Positions 9,097 to 19,242 of a DNA stretch of 64,000 nucleotides are shown piece after piece. Every line of letters begins with the position of its first letter. Position 1 is the stretch's first letter. The position numbers and the translations under genes are program-made. The DNA lies in NCBI RefSeq assembly GCF_030315745.1, contig NZ_JASXSH010000011.1, positions 62,001 through 126,000 of the forward strand. Reading direction: 5' to 3'. Origin of the DNA: Gordonia heveisoli. Lineage in GTDB: Bacteria; Actinomycetota; Actinomycetes; Mycobacteriales; Mycobacteriaceae. The notes under the pieces were generated by a model. The model was not told the origin of the DNA, made no database searches, and saw only the letters and a list, made by a program, of their open reading frames with translations.

Positions 9097-9492
9097 ATGA
9101 CCACGGACGACGAACACGCCGCCGGAGAGGATCCGGCGGGCGCCGACAGCGGAGATCCGGTCCGGGAACTACTTCTCACACTCGCCAATCAGATCGATCA
9201 GATCGCCATGTTGTTCGGTGGCGGACGGGGTTCCGGGCCGACCGTCGGGTTCGGCGGTCTGGATTCGGTCGGGGTGGGGCTGGCCGACGTGTCCGGCGAG
9301 ATCTCTGGACTGTTCAGCGAGATCGGCGACCTACTCGCCCGTCTTCTGGCCGCTCTCATCGCGGTGCTGGAATCCATTGCTGCCGCACTGCGCTCGGATC
9401 CGATCGCCCCGCAGGCGCCCCGACAGTACGAGCCGATCGAGGTTCGGATCAGCCCCGGTGACCGTAGCGCCGGTGGGCCAGATGAGCGGTGA
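9097..9492 (+). CDS. Small hypothetical protein (Rv2183c position)
   Basis: This 131-residue protein has no recognised domain. The centre (about residues 55-100) is a Leu/Ala/Ile-rich amphipathic helix, with acidic residues before it and a Pro-rich tail. The ATG at 9097 is supported by GGAAGGAG at 9078-9085. It lies between the P-loop-like gene and the ROK kinase, 6 bases before the latter, in the same conserved run as in mycobacteria. I assign no function. Confidence 0.7.
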   Translation: MTTDDEHAAGEDPAGADSGDPVRELLLTLANQIDQIAMLFGGGRGSGPTVGFGGLDSVGVGLADVSGEISGLFSEIGDLLARLLAALIAVLESIAAALRSDPIAPQAPRQYEPIEVRISPGDRSAGGPDER

Positions 9493-9498
9493 GAGCTG

Positions 9499-10464
9499 AT
9501 GGGCGCGTTGACGATCGGTATCGACATCGGCGGTACCAGCGTGCGGGCGTCGGTGGTCGATGATCGTGGCACGATGCTCGACACCCTGCGGGCGGCCACC
9601 CCGCCGACCGCGCAGGCCCTCGAACACTGTCTGGATCGGCTGACCGGCGAATTGACCTCGCGCTGGACGGCGGAGGCGGTCGGGCTGGCCATCGCCGGAT
9701 TCCTGACCCCCGACCGTGAGATCGTGCGGTTCGCGCCGCATCTGCCCTGGCGGGAGGCGCGCGTCGCCGCCGAGATGAGTGCACGGGTGGGGTTGCCGGT
9801 TTTCGCCGAACACGACGCCAATTCCGCGGCCATCGCCGAGTATCGCTTCGGCGCCGCGGCCCGCGGGCACAACACGCTGGTGCTGGCGATCGGCACCGGC
9901 ATCGGCGCGGGACTTCTCCTCGACGGCGAGATCTACCGCGGAAGTTATGGCGTCGCACCCGAATTGGGTCATCTGACGGTGGTGCCCGACGGTCGGCCGT
10001 GTTCCTGCGGCAAGCGCGGCTGCTGGGAACGCTACTGCAGCGGTACCGCCCTGGTCGACAACGTCGTCGAACTGCTCGCCGACGACGATTGGGGCCGAAG
10101 CCAACTCGCGGCCGACGTCGCCGCCGATCCGGGTTCGCTGACCGGCCGGCGGGTCGCCGGTGCCGCCGCCGACGGTGATGCGGTCGCCGCCGCGGCGATG
10201 GCAGGGTTCGCCGGTTCGCTGGGGCAGGGGCTGGCGATGATCGCCGACATCTTCGATCCCGACCTGATCGTGCTCGCCGGTGGGGTGGGCGCCGCATCCG
10301 GATTGTTCCTGGACGAGGCCCGCGAACATTACGCCCGATTGGTGACCGGTCCCGGCCATCGGCAACTGGCGCGGATCCGAGGCACCCAGCTCGGCGAATC
10401 GGCCGGCGTGATCGGTGCGGCCGAGATCGCGCGGCAAGGTCTGTTGCGCACATCCGAGCGGTGA
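9499..10464 (+). CDS. ROK-family glucokinase
   Basis: This 321-residue kinase should phosphorylate glucose or a related sugar with ATP in the cytoplasm. The N-terminal GIDIGGTSVRASVVD phosphate-binding motif, the EHDANSAAIAEYRFG sugar/catalytic region, GTGIGAGLLLDG, and the zinc-binding CSCGKRGCWE (the ROK CxCGxxGCxE motif) are all present. Substrate choice is inferred from family; N-acetylmannosamine kinases share these motifs. It begins 6 bases after the hypothetical gene. Confidence 0.87.
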   Translation: MGALTIGIDIGGTSVRASVVDDRGTMLDTLRAATPPTAQALEHCLDRLTGELTSRWTAEAVGLAIAGFLTPDREIVRFAPHLPWREARVAAEMSARVGLPVFAEHDANSAAIAEYRFGAAARGHNTLVLAIGTGIGAGLLLDGEIYRGSYGVAPELGHLTVVPDGRPCSCGKRGCWERYCSGTALVDNVVELLADDDWGRSQLAADVAADPGSLTGRRVAGAAADGDAVAAAAMAGFAGSLGQGLAMIADIFDPDLIVLAGGVGAASGLFLDEAREHYARLVTGPGHRQLARIRGTQLGESAGVIGAAEIARQGLLRTSER

Positions 10465-10571
10465 ATCCGAGGACTGTGATGGGCAATCTCGGCTACCCGG
10501 CGAGGCCGGTTCCGCGGTGGGTAGAGTTCGGATGGGATGTCGTTCCGGTGAGGTGTGGGTGAGGAGAAGCG

Positions 10572-11279
10572 ATGTGGTACTGGGCGTTCAAATATGTCTT
10601 TCTGGGTCCGCTGCTCCGTGTGCTCGGGCGGCCGAAGATCGAGGGACTGGAGAATCTGCCCGAGGAGGGTGCCGCGATTCTGGCGAGTAACCATCTCGCC
10701 GTGATGGACAGTTTCTTCCTGCCGCTGATGGTGCCGCGGCGCATCTACTTCCTGGCCAAGTCCGAGTACTTCACCGGCACCGGGCTCAAGGGTGGTTTCC
10801 AGCGCTGGTTCTTCACCGCGGTCGGCCAGATCCCCATCGACCGGTCCGGTGCCGAAGCCGCCGAGGGTGCGCTGATCTCGGCACGCAGGCAATTGTCGAA
10901 GGGCGAACTGATGGGGATGTACCCGGAGGGCACCCGCTCCCCGGACGGGCGACTGTTCAAGGGCAAGACGGGCCTGGCGCGGATCGCCCTGGACACCGGT
11001 GTGCCGGTCATCCCGGTCGCGATGATCAACACCGACAAGTTCAATCCGCCCGGGACCATCTTTCCGCGGCCGTCGAAGGTCGTCGTGCGCATCGGTAAGC
11101 CGCTGAACTTCGCGCGCTACGAAGGTATGCAGGGCAACCGGTTCATCGAGCGATCGATCACCGACGAGATCATGTATGAGCTGATGCAGCTCTCCGGTCA
11201 GCAGTACGTCGACATCTACGCGGCCAGTCTCAAGGACCCGAAGCCTGCGCCGGAGCCGCCGGCCGCGACCGCCGCCTGA
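10572..11279 (+). CDS. plsC: 1-acylglycerol-3-phosphate acyltransferase (PlsC)
   Basis: This 235-residue membrane-associated acyltransferase transfers an acyl group to lysophosphatidic acid in phospholipid synthesis. The catalytic HX4D motif is His41 to Asp46 (NHLAVMDS) and the glycerophosphate-binding EGTR block is at 119-122. It matches Rv2182c. GAGGAGAAG lies just upstream of the ATG. The conserved pairing with mannosyltransferase genes suggests a role in PIM or membrane lipid supply; other acyl acceptors are possible. Confidence 0.88.
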   Translation: MWYWAFKYVFLGPLLRVLGRPKIEGLENLPEEGAAILASNHLAVMDSFFLPLMVPRRIYFLAKSEYFTGTGLKGGFQRWFFTAVGQIPIDRSGAEAAEGALISARRQLSKGELMGMYPEGTRSPDGRLFKGKTGLARIALDTGVPVIPVAMINTDKFNPPGTIFPRPSKVVVRIGKPLNFARYEGMQGNRFIERSITDEIMYELMQLSGQQYVDIYAASLKDPKPAPEPPAATAA

Positions 11280-11285
11280 CGCTTC

Positions 11286-11327
11286 TACGACGAACCGCCC
11301 GGGAATGATCCCGGGCGGTTCGTCGTA
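11286..11327 (+). terminator. Terminator after plsC
   Basis: A perfect 19-base-pair stem (11286-11304 with 11309-11327) with an ATGA loop lies between plsC and the convergent GT87-Nudix gene and may serve both. Confidence 0.8.
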
Positions 11328-11364
11328 TGCGTGGGGCTGCGGGCGCCGGGTCGATGCCGGCGGA

Positions 11365-13083
11365 TCAGACCTGCGGTGAGGTGGGTTCGTGTTCGCCGAG
11401 CGCGTCGATCAGGGCGGGTAGCCAGGCACGGTCGGCGGGCACCATCGTGTCGAGGTCGAAGTCGCGCAACTCCGCCGCCGATACCCAGCGCAGGTCGAGA
11501 TGTTCCAGTGCCCGCGGTGCCCCGGAGACGAGGCCCGCGCGGTAGGCCCGCAGGACTCGCTGCGCGGACAGTGCCACCTCACCGCCGAGCTGTTCGGCGG
11601 GTTCGACGTCGACGCCGAGTTCCTCCCGGATTTCCCGGCGCACCGCATCGTGCGCGGTTTCGGCGGGTTCGACGCGGCCGCCGGGCAGTTCCCATTTGCC
11701 TGCCAGCGCCGCCGGCCGTGACCGTTGGGCCAGCAGCAGGCGTCCGCCGTCGATGATGGCGGCGGCGACGACGACCGCGGGCTCACCGTCGACGGCGCCC
11801 GAGTTGGCATCTGATGTGGTCGTCGTCGATGCGGCCGCATCGGGCGTGGTGTTGGCCGGTTCGGGCCGAATGTCGGCGACGGCGATCCAGATCAGGGTGG
11901 CCAGGGCCATCAGCGACCAGGACGCCCCGAGGATGTCGGCGGGCACGTTGGGCAGATTCCAGCCGACCTGGGTGAAGATCTTGAGTAGCCACGGGATTCC
12001 TGCGGCGGACAGGATGAACCAGATCCCGAAGACGACCGGGGCACCGCGCCGCCGGCGGCCGCCGCCGTGGATGAGCCAGATCGCGATCGGCAACAGCCAG
12101 ACCCAGTGGTGGGTCCAGGAGATGGGGGAGATGAGCAAACCCAGCAGCTGCACCACGATCAGCACGCCGAAGGTGTCCTCGCGCAGCTTGCGCCATGCGG
12201 CGATGGCGAGGATCAGCGCCACGAGTGCCGCGATCATCCATATCCACGAGGTGCCGACGTCGTGGCCGACGATCCGCGTCAGCGCCCCGCGCAGACTCTG
12301 GTTGATCGGGCGGGCGACCGGGCCGATGCGGTCGGCGTCGCCGATCAGGTCGCGGTAGTAGGTGCGGGTGATGTCGGGAAAGAAGATGTAGCAGCCGATC
12401 ACGGTCGCCAGGAAGGCGATCGCCGCCGACACCGCACCCAGTGGCCGCCGGATCGCCAGATACCAGAGTCCGGTGATCGCGGGTGTCAATTTGATGCCGG
12501 CCAGCAATCCGATGAGCGCACCACCGGCCAGGACGCCGCGTGAGCTGCGTGCCCAGGTCGCTGCGAGCAGGGTCGCGAACATCAGGAAGACGTTGATCTG
12601 TCCGTAGTCGAGGGTGACACGTACCGGTTCGCACCAGATCGCCCCCGCCGACCACAGTGCCGCGGTCGCGTAGGCGCCGGTGGCCATCCCGCACAACCGC
12701 AGCGCGAGGACGGCACTGCCGTACAGGGCGGCGAAGGTCGCCACCTGCCAGACGAGGGCCACCACGGTCCACGGGATCAGCGACAGCGGGTACAGGACGA
12801 CCGCGGCGAACGGCGGATAGGTGAACGGCAGCGCGAAGTCGGTCGCACCGGTGTAGGTGAAGTGGTAGAGCGAACCGTCGGTGAGGCCGGCGGAGCCATC
12901 GCGATAAACGTGCAGGTCGACGAAGTTCCTGCCGTTGACGGTCAGCGTGTCCCACACCAACCGCGAGATGATCGACGCCGCCAGGATCGCGGTCGCCAGC
13001 ACAGACCTGGAGCGCACGGGTTCCAAGGGTAGCGAGCGCGGTGCGGACCTTCTCGGCCGAGTCAGTTGGGAGGCCGCTGCCAT
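11365..13083 (-). CDS. GT87 mannosyltransferase fused to a Nudix hydrolase
   Basis: One 572-residue reading frame joins two unrelated enzymes. Residues 1-405 form a polytopic GT-C/GT87 glycosyltransferase with about 12 membrane segments. An acidic VDLHVYRDG loop after the first segment (near residues 55-63) fits the polyprenol-phosphomannose-dependent class, and it matches Rv2181, an alpha-1,2-mannosyltransferase of lipomannan. A Thr/Ala-rich linker (405-434) leads to a MutT-like domain at 435-565. That domain has a complete Nudix box from Gly469 to Val491: Glu475, Arg483, Glu484, Glu487, Glu488 and Gly490. An even segment count would leave the Nudix domain in the cytoplasm. The ATG at 13083 has GGGAGGGA upstream. 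The reading frame is continuous. Confidence 0.88.
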   Translation of the reverse strand: MAAASQLTRPRRSAPRSLPLEPVRSRSVLATAILAASIISRLVWDTLTVNGRNFVDLHVYRDGSAGLTDGSLYHFTYTGATDFALPFTYPPFAAVVLYPLSLIPWTVVALVWQVATFAALYGSAVLALRLCGMATGAYATAALWSAGAIWCEPVRVTLDYGQINVFLMFATLLAATWARSSRGVLAGGALIGLLAGIKLTPAITGLWYLAIRRPLGAVSAAIAFLATVIGCYIFFPDITRTYYRDLIGDADRIGPVARPINQSLRGALTRIVGHDVGTSWIWMIAALVALILAIAAWRKLREDTFGVLIVVQLLGLLISPISWTHHWVWLLPIAIWLIHGGGRRRRGAPVVFGIWFILSAAGIPWLLKIFTQVGWNLPNVPADILGASWSLMALATLIWIAVADIRPEPANTTPDAAASTTTTSDANSGAVDGEPAVVVAAAIIDGGRLLLAQRSRPAALAGKWELPGGRVEPAETAHDAVRREIREELGVDVEPAEQLGGEVALSAQRVLRAYRAGLVSGAPRALEHLDLRWVSAAELRDFDLDTMVPADRAWLPALIDALGEHEPTSPQV

Positions 13084-13114
13084 GAGTCGCTGATCCCTCC
13101 CGTCGCGGGGCGCC

Positions 13115-13120
13115 TAACCT
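13115..13120 (+). promoter_or_regulatory. -10 box for leaderless exoribonuclease gene
   Basis: TAACCT fits TANNNT and ends 8 bases before ATG 13129. There is no ribosome site, so the transcript probably starts at the ATG. Confidence 0.55.
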
Positions 13121-13128
13121 CTCTGGTT

Positions 13129-15049
<1,921 letters not shown>

Positions 15050-15073
15050 TCCCGCAGCAGTGGGGGCCGCCGC

Positions 15074-16351
15074 TCAGCCGAGACTGAGCAGGTGGTGGCC
15101 CAGCCACCAGCAGGCGACGCCGGCACCGACCGCGACGAGCAGCACGAAGCCGAGCCACAGCACCGCCCGCAGCGCGGGCACGGTGTGGTCTTCGACGGTG
15201 GCGAGTCCCGCGCGCCGCACGATCTCCGAAGGCCGTTGGCCGCGGGCGGGATCGGCGTGTGCCGGATCGGCGTACAGCTGATCGGCGTGTGCCGGTTCGC
15301 TGCCGGGTTCCGGCGCCGGATCGGGTTGCCGCGCATCATATGTCCCACCGCCGGGTGCGGGGGAGGGTGCGCCCGTCGAGTCCGGCAGAAACGGTCCGGG
15401 GTTCGACTGCACGCGCGTACCACCCAGCCGGGGGCCGGCCGGCCGATGCCGCGCCATCGTGGCCTGCTCGGCGGACCGGTGTGGCGCGGGCACCGTGAAC
15501 GGCGGTAGATCGAGCGCGTCGGCCATGTCCAGCAACGCGTCGCGCATCGCGAATCCGTCCGGGAAACGTTGCGCCGGATCACGTTCGGTGGCGCGCAGGA
15601 TGATCTCATCGAGTTGCGGCGGCACGCCATCGACCACATCGCCCGGTGTCGGGACGTCGTAGTTGAGGCGCTGATAGGCCAGGGCCATCGGGGTGTCACC
15701 GCGGAACGGTGTTCGGCCGGTGAGTAGTTCGAAGAGCATGACGCCCATCGAGTAGACATCGCTGCGTGCGTCGGCGTGCGCGGACTCGACCTGTTCGGGC
15801 GACAGGTAGGCGGCGGTACCGAGGATGACGCTGGCCGAGGTGACGCCGGCCTCGGCGACGGCGCGGACCAGTCCGAAGTCGGCGATCTTCACCTCGCCGG
15901 CATGGGAGATGAGGATGTTCTCGGGTTTGACGTCGCGGTGGACGAGGCCGGCGGCGTGCGCGGTACCCAGGCCACCGAGTACGGGGTCGGCGACCGCCAC
16001 GACCGCATGCGGCGGCATCGGCCCGCGCTCGCGAAGCAGTTCCCGCAGGCTGCCGCCGTCGACGAGTTCCATGACCAGGAACACGATGTCGTGATCGGTG
16101 CCCTGGTCGTACACCGCGACCAGCCCCGGATGTTTGAGACCGGCGACCGCGCGGGCTTCGAATTCGAAGCGCCGCAGGAAGAGCGGGTCCCCGGTGTAGC
16201 GGTGGTCCATGACCTTTACCGCGACATCGCGGCCCAGCCGCAGATCCACCCCGAGATAGACCGCCGACATCCCGCCGCGGGCGATCAGCGCGTCAATGCG
16301 ATACCGGTCCTCGATCACGATGCCGAGGAGAGCGTCGGCCGGACTGTTCAT
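15074..16351 (-). CDS. pknL: Serine/threonine protein kinase PknL
   Basis: This 425-residue membrane-anchored kinase has ATP-binding Lys46 (AVKVM), the HRD catalytic loop with Asp140 (HRDVKPEN), the DFG motif (Asp158) and GTAAYLSPEQV, all complete. A Pro/Ala/Asp-rich juxtamembrane stretch follows (about 285-390), then one membrane span near the C-terminus and almost no outer domain, so there are no PASTA sensors. It matches Rv2176. ATG 16351 follows a TAGATT box (16365-16360) by 8 bases, so it is probably leaderless. The divergent gene encodes the likely substrate. Confidence 0.92.
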   Translation of the reverse strand: MNSPADALLGIVIEDRYRIDALIARGGMSAVYLGVDLRLGRDVAVKVMDHRYTGDPLFLRRFEFEARAVAGLKHPGLVAVYDQGTDHDIVFLVMELVDGGSLRELLRERGPMPPHAVVAVADPVLGGLGTAHAAGLVHRDVKPENILISHAGEVKIADFGLVRAVAEAGVTSASVILGTAAYLSPEQVESAHADARSDVYSMGVMLFELLTGRTPFRGDTPMALAYQRLNYDVPTPGDVVDGVPPQLDEIILRATERDPAQRFPDGFAMRDALLDMADALDLPPFTVPAPHRSAEQATMARHRPAGPRLGGTRVQSNPGPFLPDSTGAPSPAPGGGTYDARQPDPAPEPGSEPAHADQLYADPAHADPARGQRPSEIVRRAGLATVEDHTVPALRAVLWLGFVLLVAVGAGVACWWLGHHLLSLG

Positions 16352-16359
16352 GGTTGCCG

Positions 16360-16385
16360 AATCTACCGGTAGCGCCGGGTACTGT
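16360..16385. promoter_or_regulatory. Divergent leaderless promoters of pknL and its partner
   Basis: On the minus strand TAGATT (16365-16360) lies 8 bases before the pknL ATG. On the plus strand TACTGT (16380-16385) lies 7 bases before GTG 16393. The 41-base gap thus holds two back-to-back -10 boxes and no ribosome sites. Confidence 0.6.
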
Positions 16386-16392
16386 ATCGGAT

Positions 16393-16758
16393 GTGGGTTC
16401 GCTGCCGTTGTCTCCCGACACTCTTCCGCCCGATGTGGCCATCCTGACGACCGATGACGTCGCCAAGCGACTGAAGGTGTCGTCCGGCCGTGTCCGGACA
16501 CTCATCCATGAGCATCACCTGCTCGCGGTGTCCCGTGATGGGCAGGCGGCGGTGCCGGAACTGTTCTTCGACGATCTCGGTATCACCAAACATTTCGTCG
16601 GTCTCGTCGCCGTCCTCTTCGACGGCGGGTTCACCCGCGACGAGGCGATGTCGTGGTTGTTCACCGTGCAGGACGATCTGGGGATGTATCCGGCGGCCGC
16701 GCTCCACACCGACTCGGCGCGCGAGGTCATCCGCCGGGCGCAGGCGCAGGCATTCTGA
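16393..16758 (+). CDS. DNA-binding protein, PknL substrate (Rv2175c-like)
   Basis: This 121-residue protein has a winged helix-turn-helix around TTDDVAKRLKVSSGRVRTLI (about residues 19-38) and a C-terminal ligand-like domain ending EVIRRAQAQAF. It corresponds to Rv2175c, a DNA-binding protein phosphorylated by PknL near its N-terminus. The short N-terminal arm here (VGSLPLSPDTLPP) also contains Ser and Thr. I use GTG 16393, which follows TACTGT at leaderless spacing. The 3' end overlaps the convergent crtB gene by 32 bases. Confidence 0.88.
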   Translation: MGSLPLSPDTLPPDVAILTTDDVAKRLKVSSGRVRTLIHEHHLLAVSRDGQAAVPELFFDDLGITKHFVGLVAVLFDGGFTRDEAMSWLFTVQDDLGMYPAAALHTDSAREVIRRAQAQAF

Positions 16759-17749
16759 GGGTTGCCGCGGCGACCCTGGCGAGTCGACGTCGCCGGGTGA
16801 CGATCACCCGGTGATCCAACACCGCGTAGTCGCAGTCCTCGATCGCGGTGAGGATGTCGTGATAGGTGGTCGCCGCGGCGGTGATCGCCGGCGCCGAATA
16901 TCCCGGTAGCGCAGCAATTCCCGGCCAGGCACGCCGGTACTGGTCGCGATTGACGGCGATCAGGTGGGCCAGTGCCCGGCGCAGTGGTGTGCTCGTGCGC
17001 CCGGCGAGCCGGTCGGCGCGCAGCGCCGCCTCGTCGACCCCGAATGCGGCGAGTTCGTCGGTGGGTAGATAGATCCGGTCGCGGTCGAGGTCCTCGGCGA
17101 CGTCACGCAGGAAGTTGGTCAGCTGGAAGGCCTCGCCGAGCGCGGCGGCAGCGGCGGCTGTCGACGGTGTCGGGTCGGCGCCGAGGACGGTGAGCAGTTG
17201 CAGCCCGATCACCGCGGCCGATCCGTAGGTGTAGCGAGCCAACTCGTCGAAAGTGCGGTACCGGTCGGTGAACTCGGCGGTACCGGGGACATCCATGCGC
17301 ATCGACCGCAGAAAGGCGTCGAAGGTGTGCGGGGCGATCTCGTAGCGGAGCACCGTCTCGTGCAGCACCGGCAGGATCGTGGCAAGCCGATCGTCGGTGT
17401 CCACCGGTCCGCTGGGATCGGTCGATCGATCGACGGCGAGCGTCGCGTGCAGGGCCGCGGCGATCTCATCGAGTCGACGGGCGGCGTCGGGCCGGGTCGG
17501 ACGCGGACCGCCCGCACTGGGCACACCGCCGGTCACGTTGCCGTCGACGGTCCCATCGACGACGTCGTCGACGATGCGGGCGAAGGCGTAGAGCGCGAAG
17601 ACCGCTGCCCGGCGTTGCGGCGGAAGGAGATGCGCGGCCAGGAAGTAGGTGCGGCCCCCGTGCGCGGTGATCGTGCGGGCCAGCCGGTGTCCGGCGGCGA
17701 GCCGATCGGCCGCGGCCACCGGGACAAGCGGGTTCGGGTCGGGGGTCAT
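16727..17749 (-). CDS. crtB: Phytoene synthase CrtB
   Basis: This 340-residue enzyme joins two geranylgeranyl diphosphates into phytoene, the first committed carotenoid step. The two Asp-rich substrate motifs are present: DDVVDG (about residues 61-66) and DVAEDLDRDRIYLP (about 220-233). A FARIVDD block and GEAFQLTNFLRD support the family. Its ATG overlaps the stop of mptA as ATGA, making it the last gene of the idsA-crtI-mptA-crtB unit. The 3' end overlaps the Rv2175c-like gene in the opposite direction. Confidence 0.9.
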   Translation of the reverse strand: MTPDPNPLVPVAAADRLAAGHRLARTITAHGGRTYFLAAHLLPPQRRAAVFALYAFARIVDDVVDGTVDGNVTGGVPSAGGPRPTRPDAARRLDEIAAALHATLAVDRSTDPSGPVDTDDRLATILPVLHETVLRYEIAPHTFDAFLRSMRMDVPGTAEFTDRYRTFDELARYTYGSAAVIGLQLLTVLGADPTPSTAAAAAALGEAFQLTNFLRDVAEDLDRDRIYLPTDELAAFGVDEAALRADRLAGRTSTPLRRALAHLIAVNRDQYRRAWPGIAALPGYSAPAITAAATTYHDILTAIEDCDYAVLDHRVIVTRRRRLARVAAATLRMPAPAPGG

Positions 17750-19242
17750 GTCGAGGTCGGCACCGGCTGCCGGGACGGGTCACCGGCACCATGCCACGCC
17801 CAGCGGCCGAACCGGCCCAGGCGCAACGGGTCCGGGTGCAGCAGCGACCAGCCCGCGAGCAGTGACAGCGCACCGGCCAGCAGGAGTGCACCCGGCTGGT
17901 AGAACGCGATGGCGTCGTCGGGCTGGAAGACGATGAGCAGGAAGGTCGACGCCCCCACGATGGTGGCCCGCGCCCAGCCGGGCAGCGTGAAGGCCACCGC
18001 GATGCCCAGCGCCCAGGTGTAATACCAGGGCAGTGTGGATGGTTCGAGGATGAGCACGGCGAGCATCGCCCATGCGATGCCGGCCACCGCGTCGCGTTCG
18101 TCGTGCCGGTGGCGCCACCACAGCGTCACCAGGATCACCGCGAGCAGTCCGGATCCGATCGTCCGGGTGACCTCCAGTACCGGTTGCAGATTCAGCGCCA
18201 CGAACGGAGCCGCCACCAGGGTGACCAGGTGCGCGGCCAGGGTAGGTGCCGTGAACCAGTTGATGATGACGTCGGCGTAGCCGAGTCCGGTGAGCCAGCC
18301 CAGCCCGAGACCGACGATCAGCGTCCAGGCGCCGAACACCGCCACCGTCACCCCGATCACCGCGGCGAACACGCCGACGACATCGCGGGCGGTGACCGGG
18401 CGGCGGGAGCGGATGTGCGACAGCCAGATCCACACCGCGAACGGGATGGCCACGCCGGCGGTGATCTTGATCGAGACGGCCAGACCGAGGACGGCCAGCC
18501 CGCTGAGGTGGCGTCCGGTCACCAGCAGCGTCAGCCCGGCCAGCAGTACGCCGATCATCAGCAGTTCGACATGCGGCCCGGCGACCAGGTGGATGAGGAC
18601 CATCGGGTTGAACAGCAACAGCCACAGTCCGGCCTGCGGCGACGCCCCGAAGTGCTTGGCCAGGCGCGGGACCGCCCACAGTGACAAGAAGAGTCCGGGC
18701 AACAGCACCAGGCGCATCACCAGCACTCCGAGGATGACGTGGTCGCCGGTCACCTCGGTGACCGCGCGGATCATGCCGACGAACATCGGACCGTAGGGTG
18801 CCGAGGTGGTGGCCCACACCTGAGCCATGCTGTCCAGGAGTGGACCCGGATGGTGGGCCGGACCGTCGGCGTAGGGGTCGAAGCCCGCGCCGAAGACCGC
18901 GCCCTGCGCCAGGTAGGCGTAGACGTCACGGCTGTAGACGGGGACGGTCAGCGTCAGTGGCGCCGCCCAGGCGAGCACCCAACGCTGCAGCGACGCCACC
19001 GACACCCCTGATTCAGGCGCGTGGACGAGTCTGCCCAGGCGTACCCACGCGAACACCATGGCTGCCACCCCGGCCCAGAAGAGGATGGCGCACAGGGTCT
19101 TCCCGTGACCGTAGGTGAGCCAGCTCAGACCAAGGTCGGTCAGCAGCCGATGATTGCGCGGCGGGTCGCCGACACCGAAGGCGCCCAGGCATACCAGCAC
19201 CGCGCCGACGGTGCCGAGGACGAGTTCGCGTCGGGCGGTCAC
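17746..19242 (-). CDS. mptA: Polyprenol-phosphomannose alpha-1,6-mannosyltransferase MptA
   Basis: This 498-residue GT-C membrane enzyme extends the lipomannan backbone on the outer face of the membrane. It has about 12 hydrophobic segments. The first large loop carries VPVYSRDVYAYLAQG, the acidic catalytic region of the MptA/MptB family, and the second has the SAPYGPMFVG block. It matches Rv2174. GTG 19242 overlaps the crtI stop as GTGA and its own stop overlaps crtB as ATGA, so a mannan gene is embedded in a carotenoid operon. A longer upstream reading frame is only the shadow of crtI. Confidence 0.9.
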   Translation of the reverse strand: MTARRELVLGTVGAVLVCLGAFGVGDPPRNHRLLTDLGLSWLTYGHGKTLCAILFWAGVAAMVFAWVRLGRLVHAPESGVSVASLQRWVLAWAAPLTLTVPVYSRDVYAYLAQGAVFGAGFDPYADGPAHHPGPLLDSMAQVWATTSAPYGPMFVGMIRAVTEVTGDHVILGVLVMRLVLLPGLFLSLWAVPRLAKHFGASPQAGLWLLLFNPMVLIHLVAGPHVELLMIGVLLAGLTLLVTGRHLSGLAVLGLAVSIKITAGVAIPFAVWIWLSHIRSRRPVTARDVVGVFAAVIGVTVAVFGAWTLIVGLGLGWLTGLGYADVIINWFTAPTLAAHLVTLVAAPFVALNLQPVLEVTRTIGSGLLAVILVTLWWRHRHDERDAVAGIAWAMLAVLILEPSTLPWYYTWALGIAVAFTLPGWARATIVGASTFLLIVFQPDDAIAFYQPGALLLAGALSLLAGWSLLHPDPLRLGRFGRWAWHGAGDPSRQPVPTST

